Shown here in pieces: positions 50,551-58,542 of a stretch of DNA of 64,000 nucleotides. The notes below the pieces were generated by a model that saw only the letters and a list, made by a program, of their open reading frames with translations, did not search any database and was not told the origin of the DNA. Both the position numbers and the translations under genes were made by a program. Source of the stretch: Pseudarthrobacter oxydans (lineage in GTDB: Bacteria; Actinomycetota; Actinomycetes; Actinomycetales; Micrococcaceae); NCBI RefSeq assembly GCF_013314975.1, contig NZ_JABTYH010000002.1, positions 216,558 to 280,557 on the forward strand, read 5' to 3'. Numbering within the stretch: the stretch's first letter is position 1; each line of letters opens with the position of its first letter.

Positions 50551-52218
50551 CTAATCAGTTGTGTCGTCGTCGACATCGTCGATAAGCTCGGCGTCTTCCT
50601 CTTGAGCACTCGCAGCTCCGGTCAGGGATAGCACATGGTTGTGAAGGAACTCGCTCCGCACTTTCAGGAAGCCTTCGTAGTCATCTTCCAGCGCGTAGTC
50701 GAGAGCCTCTGCTGGCACCAGGTTTGACCCCAACCTCTGGACGAGAGCATCGCGGCCCGAAACAGCGATAATTGCTCGGAGGTACTCGCTTGGTGCAAGG
50801 TCTTTGATGCGAATGTTGTTCATCGATGTGAGCAAGACGATGTTTCCCACGACATTGGCTTGGGTTCCCGTGACGCCTTGTCGGGCAAGATACGCCTGGG
50901 GAAAGAAGTGGTGGTATTCCTTGTCATTCGACCATGCAAGTGACTTGTCGACGTCAATTCTCTGGCCATTGACCAGATCGAGTGGTGACCCCGCCGCCAG
51001 CATCAACCCAAGCATTTTGGACACAGCACTGTTGGAGCGGAACGGCTTTAGCTTCCAGAGTGAAGCAGTTGGAACTACGCCGCCGTCTCCAAGAGATGCT
51101 GAGGATCCTGCAGCAAATGCCCGGATCTTTTTCGTGTCTTGAGTCATTTGGCCGCTGTCCCAGCCTCCGAAGTAGCCAGAAAGAGTCGTGCGCCAAAACC
51201 ATCTCTTGATCTCTACGAGCTGCGCGTGCGAAGGAGTAGGGATCCACCGAAACACCTCGCAGAGGACCGCGAACTGATTTGCGTAGGGAAGCGACTCCGC
51301 TCTGGGTGCACGTATTTCAGTCGCCAGAAAGTCTGCTGCTCGTAGCGCTGCCGCCTTCATGCTGTCAGCTGAAGTAGTTAGTTTCTCTCGGCTCAGATCT
51401 CGCAGGGCATCTATGCTTTGTGCCGAAAAGTCTCCGCCAGCCGCTGCCCCCAGTGTTCGCAAAAAAGTCTTGCTGTCCAAGGTGTGGTATTTTTTGGCCT
51501 CCAGAGCAGATTTGATGCCATCGACCGTATTCCCTAGGTCGAATTCAGGACTCCAGGTAGCGGCGCGCATCAAGTCGTAGATCGTCAGACGAGTACCCGT
51601 GGAATTGATTCGTTCGAAAACAGGTGCAACGTCTTCGATCGACATGTCACCCAGCGTTACCAAAGGAACCTGGTACTCAAGGAAGCGAGTAAACAGCAGG
51701 TCCGCTCGCGCCCTCATCCCTTCATCATCAATAGGTGTTAGACGCCGGTAGAAGTCGGGAGCATTCGCCATCCGCCGAAGTGGTATCTGATGTACAGGGA
51801 GCTCGTCAGCGTGGTCTGAGTGGTGAAAGCGGTTTGTCTTGAGGTCGAAGTAGACGTTCCAGACACTCTTGGGGTCTCCAGGCGTCCAATGAATCACGCC
51901 GCATATCGCGGAGAGGCGTTGTTGCCCGTCAAGCAGATAGTTGACTGGGTAATTTTCGCTGCGTTCAGCGATATCAAGATCTGCGATAGCCCTCTTGCTC
52001 GCCAAATCCTGCTTGGACTCCCACACGAGAAGACTACCTATGGGGTAGTTCTTGTAGATGGAATCCATCAGGTCGAGAATCTGTTGGCGTTTCCAGACGA
52101 ATGGCCTTTGAAACTCGGGAAGCACAATGTCGCCAGTGAGGACACGATTTGCCAGCTGGAGAATCCGCTCCGGCGTTGGTTTTGGGTCGCGAGCAGTGGG
52201 GGGATTCGTCTGGGCCAT
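50551..52218 (-). CDS. DUF262 protein with DGQQR motif and C-terminal HNH-like region (defence-type nuclease candidate)
   Basis: Cytoplasmic protein of 555 residues. N-terminal DUF262 (ParB/Srx-like, as in GmrS): VLPEFQRPFVWKRQQILDLMDSIY and the nucleotide-binding/nuclease motif LLDGQQRL (DGQQR 97-101). The C-terminal third has KEYHHFFPQAYL (His 436-437) followed by an Asn-rich ANVVGNIVLLTSMNN, a DUF1524/HNH-type active site as in GmrD. Both halves of a GmrSD-like modified-DNA nuclease are thus in one chain. TACTCT lies six bases before ATG 52218 (leaderless). GC is visibly lower than in the core genes. Phage defence is an inference. Confidence 0.85.
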   Translation of the reverse strand: MAQTNPPTARDPKPTPERILQLANRVLTGDIVLPEFQRPFVWKRQQILDLMDSIYKNYPIGSLLVWESKQDLASKRAIADLDIAERSENYPVNYLLDGQQRLSAICGVIHWTPGDPKSVWNVYFDLKTNRFHHSDHADELPVHQIPLRRMANAPDFYRRLTPIDDEGMRARADLLFTRFLEYQVPLVTLGDMSIEDVAPVFERINSTGTRLTIYDLMRAATWSPEFDLGNTVDGIKSALEAKKYHTLDSKTFLRTLGAAAGGDFSAQSIDALRDLSREKLTTSADSMKAAALRAADFLATEIRAPRAESLPYANQFAVLCEVFRWIPTPSHAQLVEIKRWFWRTTLSGYFGGWDSGQMTQDTKKIRAFAAGSSASLGDGGVVPTASLWKLKPFRSNSAVSKMLGLMLAAGSPLDLVNGQRIDVDKSLAWSNDKEYHHFFPQAYLARQGVTGTQANVVGNIVLLTSMNNIRIKDLAPSEYLRAIIAVSGRDALVQRLGSNLVPAEALDYALEDDYEGFLKVRSEFLHNHVLSLTGAASAQEEDAELIDDVDDDTTD

Positions 52219-52224
52219 GGTCTA

Positions 52225-52230
52225 AGAGTA
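52225..52230 (-). promoter_or_regulatory. -10 hexamer TACTCT of the DUF262 gene, leaderless spacing
   Basis: Minus strand TACTCT, six bases, ATG 52218; no ribosome site. Confidence 0.5.
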
Positions 52231-52350
52231 ATGGCCGGGGGAAACGTCCCTTATCGAAGCTCGAACGTGGGAGGTTTCCCCGTAGTTGTGAACCGAAATG
52301 CCGCGGGAAGCCGTCATTGTCTTCGAGGCCGGAACTGGGCCTCGCATGCC

Positions 52351-52698
52351 TTATCGCTCCGATGTTTTCGGACCGATGAGCATGTAGAGGAAGCGAACGA
52401 GGACGACGGCGGATAAAAACAGCAGAGCAATCGCCAAGGGAAGCCATGGGCTGATGGCAGCATTACAGGCGGCTGCCAGGTCCGGGAAAAATTGCCTGCT
52501 GGGATATGGGTCAAATGCTGATCCGCACGTAGCGTGCACCTGGCCCCCCCAATCGGCTGTGGCACTCGATTCTACTTCGTGGGTTCCGCTGTAAATACCG
52601 GCTACCAGCGCAGAAGTACCGACAAGGAGCATCGTCAATCTCATCTGGGGAGTAGTGGGTCCACGAAAGTAATTAGCCACGGGCTTGATCACCGCCAA
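52351..52698 (-). CDS. Hypothetical two-helix membrane protein
   Basis: Protein of 115 residues, not recognised. Two membrane segments (LTMLLVGTSALVAGIYSG and WLPLAIALLFLSAVVLVRFLYMLIG) enclose an external loop with two cysteines (HATCGSAFDPYPSRQFFPDLAAACNA) that could form a disulfide. The start is TTG 52698 or GTG 52692; it overlaps the end of the next gene by about 26 bases, so the two are probably co-translated. Lower GC than the core. Confidence 0.6.
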   Translation of the reverse strand: MAVIKPVANYFRGPTTPQMRLTMLLVGTSALVAGIYSGTHEVESSATADWGGQVHATCGSAFDPYPSRQFFPDLAAACNAAISPWLPLAIALLFLSAVVLVRFLYMLIGPKTSER

Positions 52699-52990
52699 AG
52701 CTTATTTTTCCGACCGGCGCTTTGTATCCCTGCTCGGTTTCTACCCAAGAGCTGCCTTTATACCCCAGTTTCACCGGATTGAGGATAGCCGCTACCACAT
52801 TCAGGCCTTCATTGAGGAAGTCGCCGGCAAAGCTAAACTCTTGCTCTGCCAGTACTTTCCCGCTGCCATCGAGGAGGACCATAATCCAGTGTGAGGTGTC
52901 ATGACTTCCACCAATGTATGGCACAGCCTCTCCCCACTGGACCGCATCCAGCGCTTCTTCGTCGAGTTCGTGAATCTCAGGTACATTCAT
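52673..52990 (-). CDS. Hypothetical small acidic protein
   Basis: Protein of 105 residues, not recognised: NVPEIHELDEEALDAVQWGE, then PYIGGSHDTSHWIMVLLDGSG and AILNPVKLGYKGSSW. No signal or membrane segment. ATG 52990 has an excellent AGGAGG four bases upstream, so the longer reading to 53092 is rejected. It overlaps the downstream membrane-protein gene, suggesting a two-gene unit of cytoplasmic plus membrane protein. Confidence 0.6.
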   Translation of the reverse strand: MNVPEIHELDEEALDAVQWGEAVPYIGGSHDTSHWIMVLLDGSGKVLAEQEFSFAGDFLNEGLNVVAAILNPVKLGYKGSSWVETEQGYKAPVGKISFGGDQARG

Positions 52991-53092
52991 GACCCCTCCT
53001 GATCCGGGCCCCCAATTCCGAGCCGCAACTCCATTGTTGCTGCCGTCCTGATCAAAATCACGGTCAAAGATGTTGCGTGTTTCGTTGTGCAC

Positions 53093-53537
53093 GAAGACCG
53101 GTTAGAGTTTCGCCCCTTGGAGGCAGCCTCTGTTCCTAGGTGGAACGCCCGCCGCTGGTCCGTCATTGACCCCGGGCACCGGCAGGCAGATCTCAATCAG
53201 TGGGCTGGCTGTGGACTCAGTGTTCAGCTTCTCGAAAACGAAGGATTTCAAGAACAGATCGAATCGAGAATCCCGGAGCGACTCACTCATCGCAGTAGTA
53301 CGTGTGACTTTTGGCGGTATATGGCGGCTTTTTCACGGCGTTGTCTGGCGGCGTGCTGCCCGGAATGAGAGCCCGGGGTGGCGTCCGCTGGGTTCCATTG
53401 CACATGAGTCGTTGGCCGTGTGCCGCTAAGGCAGCCTCTGACAACATTGCGGCGACGTCCCATTTCCGTTGCGTGCCGCGGCTCATTGGGTTATTGGGGA
53501 GCTGCCTTGGCTTCGCCGGGTCGGCGGTGCTGGGTGG
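53093..53537. other. Intergenic stretch without a supportable gene
   Basis: About 445 bases of mixed composition. The longest readings (62-93 residues) have no family resemblance and no ribosome site. One, 53102-53290 minus, has natural-looking amino acid use in its first half only. It may be decayed DNA between two insertions. Confidence 0.5.
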
Positions 53538-53918
53538 TCACGGCAGCCGGCTTAGTCTTTCTATGAATTCGTCGGCCTGGGCCAGGTTCCTGGCCATTTT
53601 GGCGCGCTGGTGCACTGCCCTGTCCAGGAACCCTGCCAGCACCTCGGACTGTTCAGGGGCAGCGCCCTCCGGGCCGGCGAGCAGTGTAAGGATCTCGGTC
53701 ATCTCGTCCAGCGAGAAACCCAGTGGCTTCATCTGCTTGATGACCATGAGGCGTTCGAAATCTTCCTCGGAGAAGACCCGGAACCCGCCCTCGGTCCGCG
53801 CTGTTGCAGGGAGAAGCCCGACGTCGTCGTAGTGGCGGATGGTCCGCAGGGACAGGCCCGTCCGCTCTGCCAGTTCGCCGATGTGCATGGTGTTGGTGCT
53901 GCTGGTCTTGGCTGTCAT
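53538..53918 (-). CDS. MerR-family transcriptional regulator
   Basis: Regulator of 126 residues. N-terminal MerR winged helix: MHIGELAERTGLSLRTIRHYDDVGLLPATARTEGGFRVFSEEDFERL (about 11-57). A dimerisation coiled coil follows (VLAGFLDRAVHQRAKMARNLAQADEFIERL). There are no cysteines of the CueR or MerR metal type, so the signal is unknown. The GGAGG ribosome site supports ATG 53918. It is divergent from the SulP transporter with a perfect MerR-type operator between them. Confidence 0.88.
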   Translation of the reverse strand: MTAKTSSTNTMHIGELAERTGLSLRTIRHYDDVGLLPATARTEGGFRVFSEEDFERLMVIKQMKPLGFSLDEMTEILTLLAGPEGAAPEQSEVLAGFLDRAVHQRAKMARNLAQADEFIERLSRLP

Positions 53919-53944
53919 CAGCGCCTCCGTCCTCTTTCGGATTT

Positions 53945-53974
53945 AAACTCTACCATCACGTTAGGGTAGAGTTT
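53945..53974. promoter_or_regulatory. MerR-type operator between merR-like and sulP genes
   Basis: AAACTCTACC-N10-GGTAGAGTTT: perfect 10-base arms. CTCTACC/GGTAGAG arms are typical for MerR relatives that untwist a long promoter spacer. Confidence 0.8.
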
Positions 53975-54099
53975 TCGTATGGGGTGAGACCTTCAAGCGT
54001 AATTCCCCCACCTTCCCCGGCGCGGCGCTGCGCCCCCACAGTCATTAGCAAAAACGAAGCCGCACCCGCGCGCCTTCCTCACCATGAACGGAGCCAGCA

Positions 54100-55623
54100 A
54101 TGGCCACCACACAAGCCGAACACCCCCCGGCGTTCACACCTGAACAGCTGCAATCCGTGCGTGGCACCCTGATGTCACCGCGCCGGCTCAAAACCGAGGT
54201 CCTCGCCGGACTTGTCGTCGCCCTGGCCCTGATCCCCGAAGCGATCGCCTTCTCGATCATCGCCGGCGTCGACCCAAGAATCGGACTCTTCGCGTCCTTC
54301 ACCATGGCCGTCACCATCGCCTTCGTCGGCGGCCGCCCTGCCATGATCTCCGCCGCCACGGGCGCGATCGCCCTGGTCATTGCCCCGCTGGTGAAGTCCC
54401 ACGGTGTGGACTACTTCATCGCCGCCGTGATTCTCGCCGGGATCTTCCAGATCATCCTGGGCCTGTCCGGGGTAGCGAAACTGATGAGGTTCATTCCCCG
54501 GTCGGTGATGGTGGGTTTCGTCAACGCGCTGGCCATCCTGATCTTCATGTCCCAGGTCCCCGAACTCCTCGGTGTCCCCTGGTTGGTTTACCCCCTCGTG
54601 GCCCTCGGCCTGGCCATCGTCTTCGGCCTGCCCAAACTCACCAAAGCAGTCCCGGCGCCCCTGGTGGCCATCATTGTGCTGACCCTGATCACCGTCTTCG
54701 CGGCCGTCGCCGTCCCCACCGTCGGCGACAAGGGCGAACTCCCGAATTCCCTGCCGACCCTGTTCATCCCGAACGTCCCGTTCAGCCTCGAGACGCTGCA
54801 GATCATCTTCCCCTTCTCCCTGGCCATGGCCTTCGTGGGCCTGCTCGAGTCCCTCATGACCGCCAAGCTCGTCGATGACGTCACCGATACCCGCTCCCAC
54901 AAGACACGGGAAGCGTGGGGCCAGGGCGTGGCCAACATCGTCACAGGTTTCACCGGCGGGATGGGCGGCTGCGCGATGATCGGCCAGACCATGATCAACG
55001 TCAAAGCCTCCGGCGCCCGCACCCGGATCTCCACCTTCCTCGCCGGCGTGTTCCTGCTGATCCTCGTCGTTGCCCTGGGCGGCATCGTCTCTGTGATCCC
55101 CATGGCGGCGCTGGTGGCCGTGATGATCTTCGTGTCCGTCGCCACGTTCGACTGGCACAGCATCCACCCCCGGACGCTGAAGATGATGCCTAAGAGCGAA
55201 ACGGCGGTCATGGTAGCAACGGTCATCGGAACCGTCGCCACCCATAACCTGGCCATCGGCGTCGGCGTGGGAGTCATGGTGGCCATGGTCCTGTTTGCCC
55301 GCCGGGTCGCGCACCTTGTCACGGTAGAGCGGACCGTCACCACCGTCGGCGGCCACGAAACTGCCACCTACGTGGTGGACGGCGAACTGTTCTTCGCTTC
55401 CTCCAACGACCTCTACACCCAGTTCGAATACGCTTTGGACCCCAACCACGTCGTCATCGACATGCACGCCTCCCACCTGTGGGACGCCTCCACCATCGCA
55501 GCCCTGGACGCCATCACCGAGAAATACCACCACCACGGCACGGACGTGAAAATCATCGGCCTCAACCAGGCCAGCACCGCCATGCGCGAACGCCTCGGCG
55601 GGAAACTCGGTGCCGGTCACTGA
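54100..55623 (+). CDS. SulP-family inorganic anion transporter with STAS domain
   Basis: Membrane transporter of 507 residues, SLC26/SulP type: 10-14 helices with [32 protein letters not shown] (about 37-68), [17 protein letters not shown] and [22 protein letters not shown]; then a cytoplasmic STAS domain (about 410-500, [18 protein letters not shown] ... [16 protein letters not shown]). Substrates of the family are sulfate, bicarbonate or related anions. The 5' gap contains the MerR operator and its promoter. A perfect hairpin terminator follows. Confidence 0.92.
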   Translation: MATTQAEHPPAFTPEQLQSVRGTLMSPRRLKTEVLAGLVVALALIPEAIAFSIIAGVDPRIGLFASFTMAVTIAFVGGRPAMISAATGAIALVIAPLVKSHGVDYFIAAVILAGIFQIILGLSGVAKLMRFIPRSVMVGFVNALAILIFMSQVPELLGVPWLVYPLVALGLAIVFGLPKLTKAVPAPLVAIIVLTLITVFAAVAVPTVGDKGELPNSLPTLFIPNVPFSLETLQIIFPFSLAMAFVGLLESLMTAKLVDDVTDTRSHKTREAWGQGVANIVTGFTGGMGGCAMIGQTMINVKASGARTRISTFLAGVFLLILVVALGGIVSVIPMAALVAVMIFVSVATFDWHSIHPRTLKMMPKSETAVMVATVIGTVATHNLAIGVGVGVMVAMVLFARRVAHLVTVERTVTTVGGHETATYVVDGELFFASSNDLYTQFEYALDPNHVVIDMHASHLWDASTIAALDAITEKYHHHGTDVKIIGLNQASTAMRERLGGKLGAGH

Positions 55624-55643
55624 CCCGGTGCCGCCCGGAACAT

Positions 55644-55682
55644 CACAGGGCTTCCCTTCCTGGATGGAAGGGAAGCCCTGTG
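55644..55682. terminator. Hairpin terminator after sulP
   Basis: Perfect 17-base arms (CACAGGGCTTCCCTTCC, 55644-55660 and 55666-55682) with a five-base loop, 21 bases after the stop. Confidence 0.88.
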
Positions 55683-55781
55683 CTTGCATGGAGGCCTGCG
55701 GTGCTCAGCTCGCGCCGGGCCCGTCGACGGCCAAGGGCAGCAGCAGCCACCGGCGGCCGGTCCCCATGCCGTGGCGAAGGC

Positions 55782-56357
55782 TCAGTCTGAACCGTAGCGG
55801 TCAAGGATTGCCTGCATCTGCGTGATCTCCTCCTGCTGGGATTTCACGATGGAATCGCAGAGTTTGATGATCTCGGGATCGGTGATTTTTGATTCCTGGC
55901 ATACGAGAAGTGCGCGGGAATGGTGCGGGATCATGGATTTGAGGAACTGCTCGTTGCCGACGAAGGTTTCGGTGCGGCCGAGGGCGAAGACGGCGGCGAA
56001 CAGCACGGAGAAACCAACGAGCATGGCGATATTGGCCTTCTTATTGTGGAACATCGACCACATGCCCACGGTCATGACGACCGCCATCGCTGAGACCATC
56101 AGCAACGCCATCCAGAAGTTGCTCAGGTTGAAGTAGAAGTGATCGATGGACCGGACCATGGACATCGACAACACCCACATCAGGGCCAGACTGACCAGCA
56201 GGATGACACCGAATTTGAGATACATCCTGGACGAGGCCTGACCGCCGCCCTTGTCCTTATCGTCGTGAGCTTCGTGGGGATGCTGCCTGGGTTGCTGTTG
56301 CTGATGCCCCTGGGCGTTGTCCGGGTGGCTGCCGGGATGGTGTTCTGCTGTACTCAT
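55782..56357 (-). CDS. DUF305 domain-containing membrane protein
   Basis: Protein of 191 residues. A His/Gln/Asp-rich cytoplasmic start (HHPGSHPDNAQGHQQQQPRQ) precedes three membrane segments (GVILLVSLALMWVLSMSM, FWMALLMVSAMAVVMTVGMW, IAMLVGFSVLFAAVFALG). The DUF305 end follows: NEQFLKSMIPHHSRALLVCQESKI ... SIVKSQQEEITQMQAIL, whose MIPHH motif is a likely metal site. DUF305 proteins are frequent beside copper genes. It lies downstream of the Cys-rich storage protein gene, with a hairpin between. Confidence 0.87.
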   Translation of the reverse strand: MSTAEHHPGSHPDNAQGHQQQQPRQHPHEAHDDKDKGGGQASSRMYLKFGVILLVSLALMWVLSMSMVRSIDHFYFNLSNFWMALLMVSAMAVVMTVGMWSMFHNKKANIAMLVGFSVLFAAVFALGRTETFVGNEQFLKSMIPHHSRALLVCQESKITDPEIIKLCDSIVKSQQEEITQMQAILDRYGSD

Positions 56358-56382
56358 GGGAGTCTCCTTTCAAGTGGTGAGC

Positions 56383-56410
56383 CCTTCCCGCCCCCTTAGG
56401 AGCGGGAAGG
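56383..56410. terminator. Hairpin between the Cys-rich protein gene and DUF305 gene
   Basis: Perfect nine-base arms CCTTCCCGC / GCGGGAAGG with a ten-base loop, 24 bases after the storage-protein stop. It may attenuate read-through into the DUF305 gene. Confidence 0.6.
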
Positions 56411-56434
56411 TGCGCCAAACGTGAGTTCGGGCTT

Positions 56435-56845
56435 CTAGGCCAGTGAGGACAGAAGCTCCTGGCATGCGGTCTCGCAGCGGCGGCATGCTTCGGCGCATAT
56501 CCGGCAGTGCTCGTGCATGCCGGCATGCTGTTCGCATTCCCCGGCGCACGCCGCGCACGCGGCGCGGCAGGCTTCGAGTATGGCGCGGGTGCTGGTGGCG
56601 TCATATCCCGTTCGCCGGGACAGAACATTGCCGGTAGCCGCGCAGATGTCCGCGCAATCCAGGTTGGTGCGGATGCAGGTGGTCAGGTCGGCAACCATCT
56701 CTTCGCCGAGGCAGGCGTCCGCGCAGGCGGTGCAGGTTTGTGCGCACGCGAAACAGGCTTCGATGCACTCCGCGAGCTTTTCCTTGTCCACCCCGCCAAG
56801 GTCTTTCGGGTAGGTGTTGAGCATGGTCGTGACGTGATGCGTCAT
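56435..56845 (-). CDS. Four-helix-bundle copper-binding protein (Csp-like)
   Basis: Protein of 136 residues with about 20 cysteines spaced along four helices: CIEACFACAQTCTACADACLG, CIRTNLDCADICAATG, ACRAACAACAGECEQHAGMH and CRICAEACRRCETACQ. This is the DUF326/Csp pattern, in which Cys line the bundle core and bind many Cu(I) ions. No export signal is seen, so it is probably cytosolic (Csp3-like). It sits with DUF305 and a His/Met-rich membrane protein in a copper-type cluster. A GAGGAGAAG site precedes the ATG. Confidence 0.92.
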   Translation of the reverse strand: MTHHVTTMLNTYPKDLGGVDKEKLAECIEACFACAQTCTACADACLGEEMVADLTTCIRTNLDCADICAATGNVLSRRTGYDATSTRAILEACRAACAACAGECEQHAGMHEHCRICAEACRRCETACQELLSSLA

Positions 56846-57011
56846 GTGAATCTTCTCCTCATTCAGGATGCAGCCGACCTCAACCTCTGCAGGCCCGTCT
56901 GCTTTGTGCTTGTGTGGAGGACCGCGAGTGACACGGCCCGGAACCGGGCAGATCCGCCCAGGTCAAGACACTGATGAATGGGGCGCGGTCATGGCACCGC
57001 GCCGGCCGGGT

Positions 57012-57416
57012 TTACGTCCTGCTGATCGACAGGGCCGCCAGTGACGGCCTGAGATGGGCAGACTTCTCCAAGGCAGGATCAAACCCTGCAGCGGGCACAG
57101 GCCGGACGGGAAGGAAAGCCTTCGCCTCAGCCTCGGCCGCTGCTGCCGCCGCATCGCCTGGCAGCAGCCGGGAGGCCGGAACGACCGCCGCGGCTGAATC
57201 GTGACGGTCAAGACAGCAGGCTGCCTCCGACTGCGGCATGTGCTGCTGCGCTGCGGCGTGTCCGACCCCTGCGGCACTGCCGTGATGGACAGGTGCCGCA
57301 ACGCTCTGACCCACCGCCATACCAGCGCCGGCGTGCCCCATCGGCATACACAGCGCAGCGCAAACGGTGAACGTGAAAATGGTCACCAGCCACAGACCCG
57401 CCACAACGCACACCAT
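57012..57416 (-). CDS. Small exported protein with Met/His/Cys-rich segment, copper-cluster member
   Basis: Protein of 134 residues, family not recognised. An N-terminal membrane or signal segment (VCVVAGLWLVTIFTFTVCAALC) is followed by potential copper ligands (MPMGHAGAGMA, HHGSAAGVGHAAAQQHMPQSEAACC), then an Ala-rich tail. The layout fits a small periplasm-facing copper binder such as those found with csp and copper ATPase genes. The gap to csp (56846-57011) holds no other gene. Upstream is a CTAGTAA inverted repeat. Confidence 0.6.
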   Translation of the reverse strand: MVCVVAGLWLVTIFTFTVCAALCMPMGHAGAGMAVGQSVAAPVHHGSAAGVGHAAAQQHMPQSEAACCLDRHDSAAAVVPASRLLPGDAAAAAAEAEAKAFLPVRPVPAAGFDPALEKSAHLRPSLAALSISRT

Positions 57417-57501
57417 CCGAGTGGTGATGCGATGTCCGTCAAATGCCGCTGCTGAAATCGGTCAGCCCTCCGGTCCCGCCGGTCGATGTCTCTTCTCCAC
57501 C

Positions 57502-57528
57502 CTAGTAAAAGATCAGCATACTTACTAG
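57502..57528. promoter_or_regulatory. Inverted repeat upstream of the copper-cluster gene, possible operator
   Basis: CTAGTAA-N13-TTACTAG, perfect seven-base arms, in an AT-rich patch 86 bases before ATG 57416. TACTA/TAGTA arms resemble BlaI/CopY-type operators; the binding protein is not in the window. Confidence 0.45.
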
Positions 57529-57547
57529 TGCTGGATGGTCGCTCGCA

Positions 57548-57672
57548 AGTGTCTTGTAAATCAAAAGCTTTTCAAGACACTGTTATGGACTTGAGGAGGG
57601 GTTAACGGCCAGCTGAGAACGCCGGGCACCCCGTTGTCTTGCAAACACGTCTCACCATAAATTGTCTCAGCG
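57548..57672. other. res-like recombination region left of the mini-element
   Basis: Contains the inverted repeat AGTGTCTTG-N16-CAAGACACT (57548-57581), CGTTGTCTTGCAAACACGTC (from 57632) and TTGTCTCAGCG (57662-57672). The second block agrees at 18 of 22 positions with the res-like block beside the transposon end at 50431. No resolvase gene is left here. Confidence 0.5.
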
Positions 57673-57728
57673 GGGACCTGTGAGGGACTTTTTGAGTCAG
57701 AATGGCTTAATGAGGTATCTGGGTTATA

Positions 57729-58308
57729 TGTCGATTTCAGAAGCCGACTGCACAACTGTCAGAAGTCCTTTGCACAGCTGCCGACATTGATCGTCCAGGG
57801 CACGCCTAAGGGACAGTTTTCCCGGCGGGTCATACGAGACTCCAGGCACTCCGGAACGCCGGCGATTTTGATGAGCGCTATCCGAACCTGCATGGCAGCT
57901 GTCGGCGACCGTCTTATGGGACGGTTGAGGAAGGCGGCGTGGCATCATTTGATTCCATTCCCGAGTGGCTGCGCCATCTCAAAGCGGAGGGTTACGCTTT
58001 GGCCATGGGGAACGTAAAAGAACGCACAGTTCAGCCGAGCCTGTTTTTTAGCCGGGGAATCTTATTCGCATTGTTTGTCGCGCTGGTGGCCTTACTTCTC
58101 TTGTCCGTCGTGGTGCAGGTGTGGGTGTGGCCGGCGGCGGTGGAGCGGACGGCCACGTTCGAACGAATCGATGTCGCGATTTGTGAACAGGAGTGCAGAG
58201 CAAGCGTGCCCTTGTGCACAGGAGTAGCGGGCAATGACTGGTCACAACCCGACTGCACAAACCCCGGAATTCAGCGGATCATTGTGCAGTCAGCTTCTGA
58301 AAACGACA
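57729..58308 (+). mobile_element. 580-bp Tn402-type mini-element with both ends
   Basis: Left end: 25-bp repeat TGTCGATTTCAGAAG...CTGCAC (57729-57753), four-base gap, internal repeat GTCAGAAGTCCTTTGCACA (57758-57776), the IRi layout. Right end on the minus strand: TGTCGTTTTCAGAAG...CTGCAC (58308-58284), then about 23 bases and an inverted internal repeat starting TTGTGCAGTCGGG, the layout of the IRt end of Tn402. No transposase gene fits inside, so movement would need TniA/TniB/TniQ in trans. Flanking five-mers (TTATA and TTGGA) do not match. Confidence 0.72.
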
Positions 58309-58478
58309 TTGGAGGGGTCACCGGCCGCCCGTGTCGACTCAGGCATAAAGGGTCGTTTTTGACAGTTGCGCATTTATCCAACGCGCGGGCCCCGACAGAC
58401 GCTTCGATCGAATGGATTCCGCCGGCTCGCCATATTGGGGCGCCAACGATCAAATCGTTCCAACTGACGCTGCGATGA
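58005..58478 (+). pseudogene. Membrane-protein fragment inside the mini-element
   Basis: From ATG 58005 (or 57939 in the same frame): MGNVKERTVQPSLFFSRG, a strong hydrophobic helix ILFALFVALVALLLLSVVVQ, then VWVWPAAVERTATF. The start resembles the first helix of DUF2975 membrane proteins. After about 65 residues the frame runs through the right transposon end and its sequence looks non-coding. It is most likely the truncated 5' end of a captured gene. Confidence 0.45.
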
Positions 58479-58530
58479 TCACCGATCCTCGGCGCTCTGC
58501 CACGCCGGGCGTGACAACAGCCGTCGCCGG

Positions 58531-58536
58531 TAGGCT
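58531..58536 (+). promoter_or_regulatory. -10 hexamer TAGGCT of the ABC module, leaderless spacing
   Basis: TAGGCT, GGCTGG, ATG 58543. The same arrangement as in several core genes. Confidence 0.5.
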
Positions 58537-58542
58537 GGCTGG

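Noticed and set aside
53102..53290. 62-residue open frame on the minus strand
   Set aside because: No ribosome site or leaderless hexamer, and the second half is not protein-like.
54175..55689. 504-residue Gly/Asp/His-rich open frame on the minus strand
   Set aside because: Mirror of the SulP gene; the repetitive composition comes from its hydrophobic codons.
57724..58313. Five-base target duplication of the mini-element
   Set aside because: The flanks TTATA and TTGGA do not match, so a clean recent insertion is not supported.
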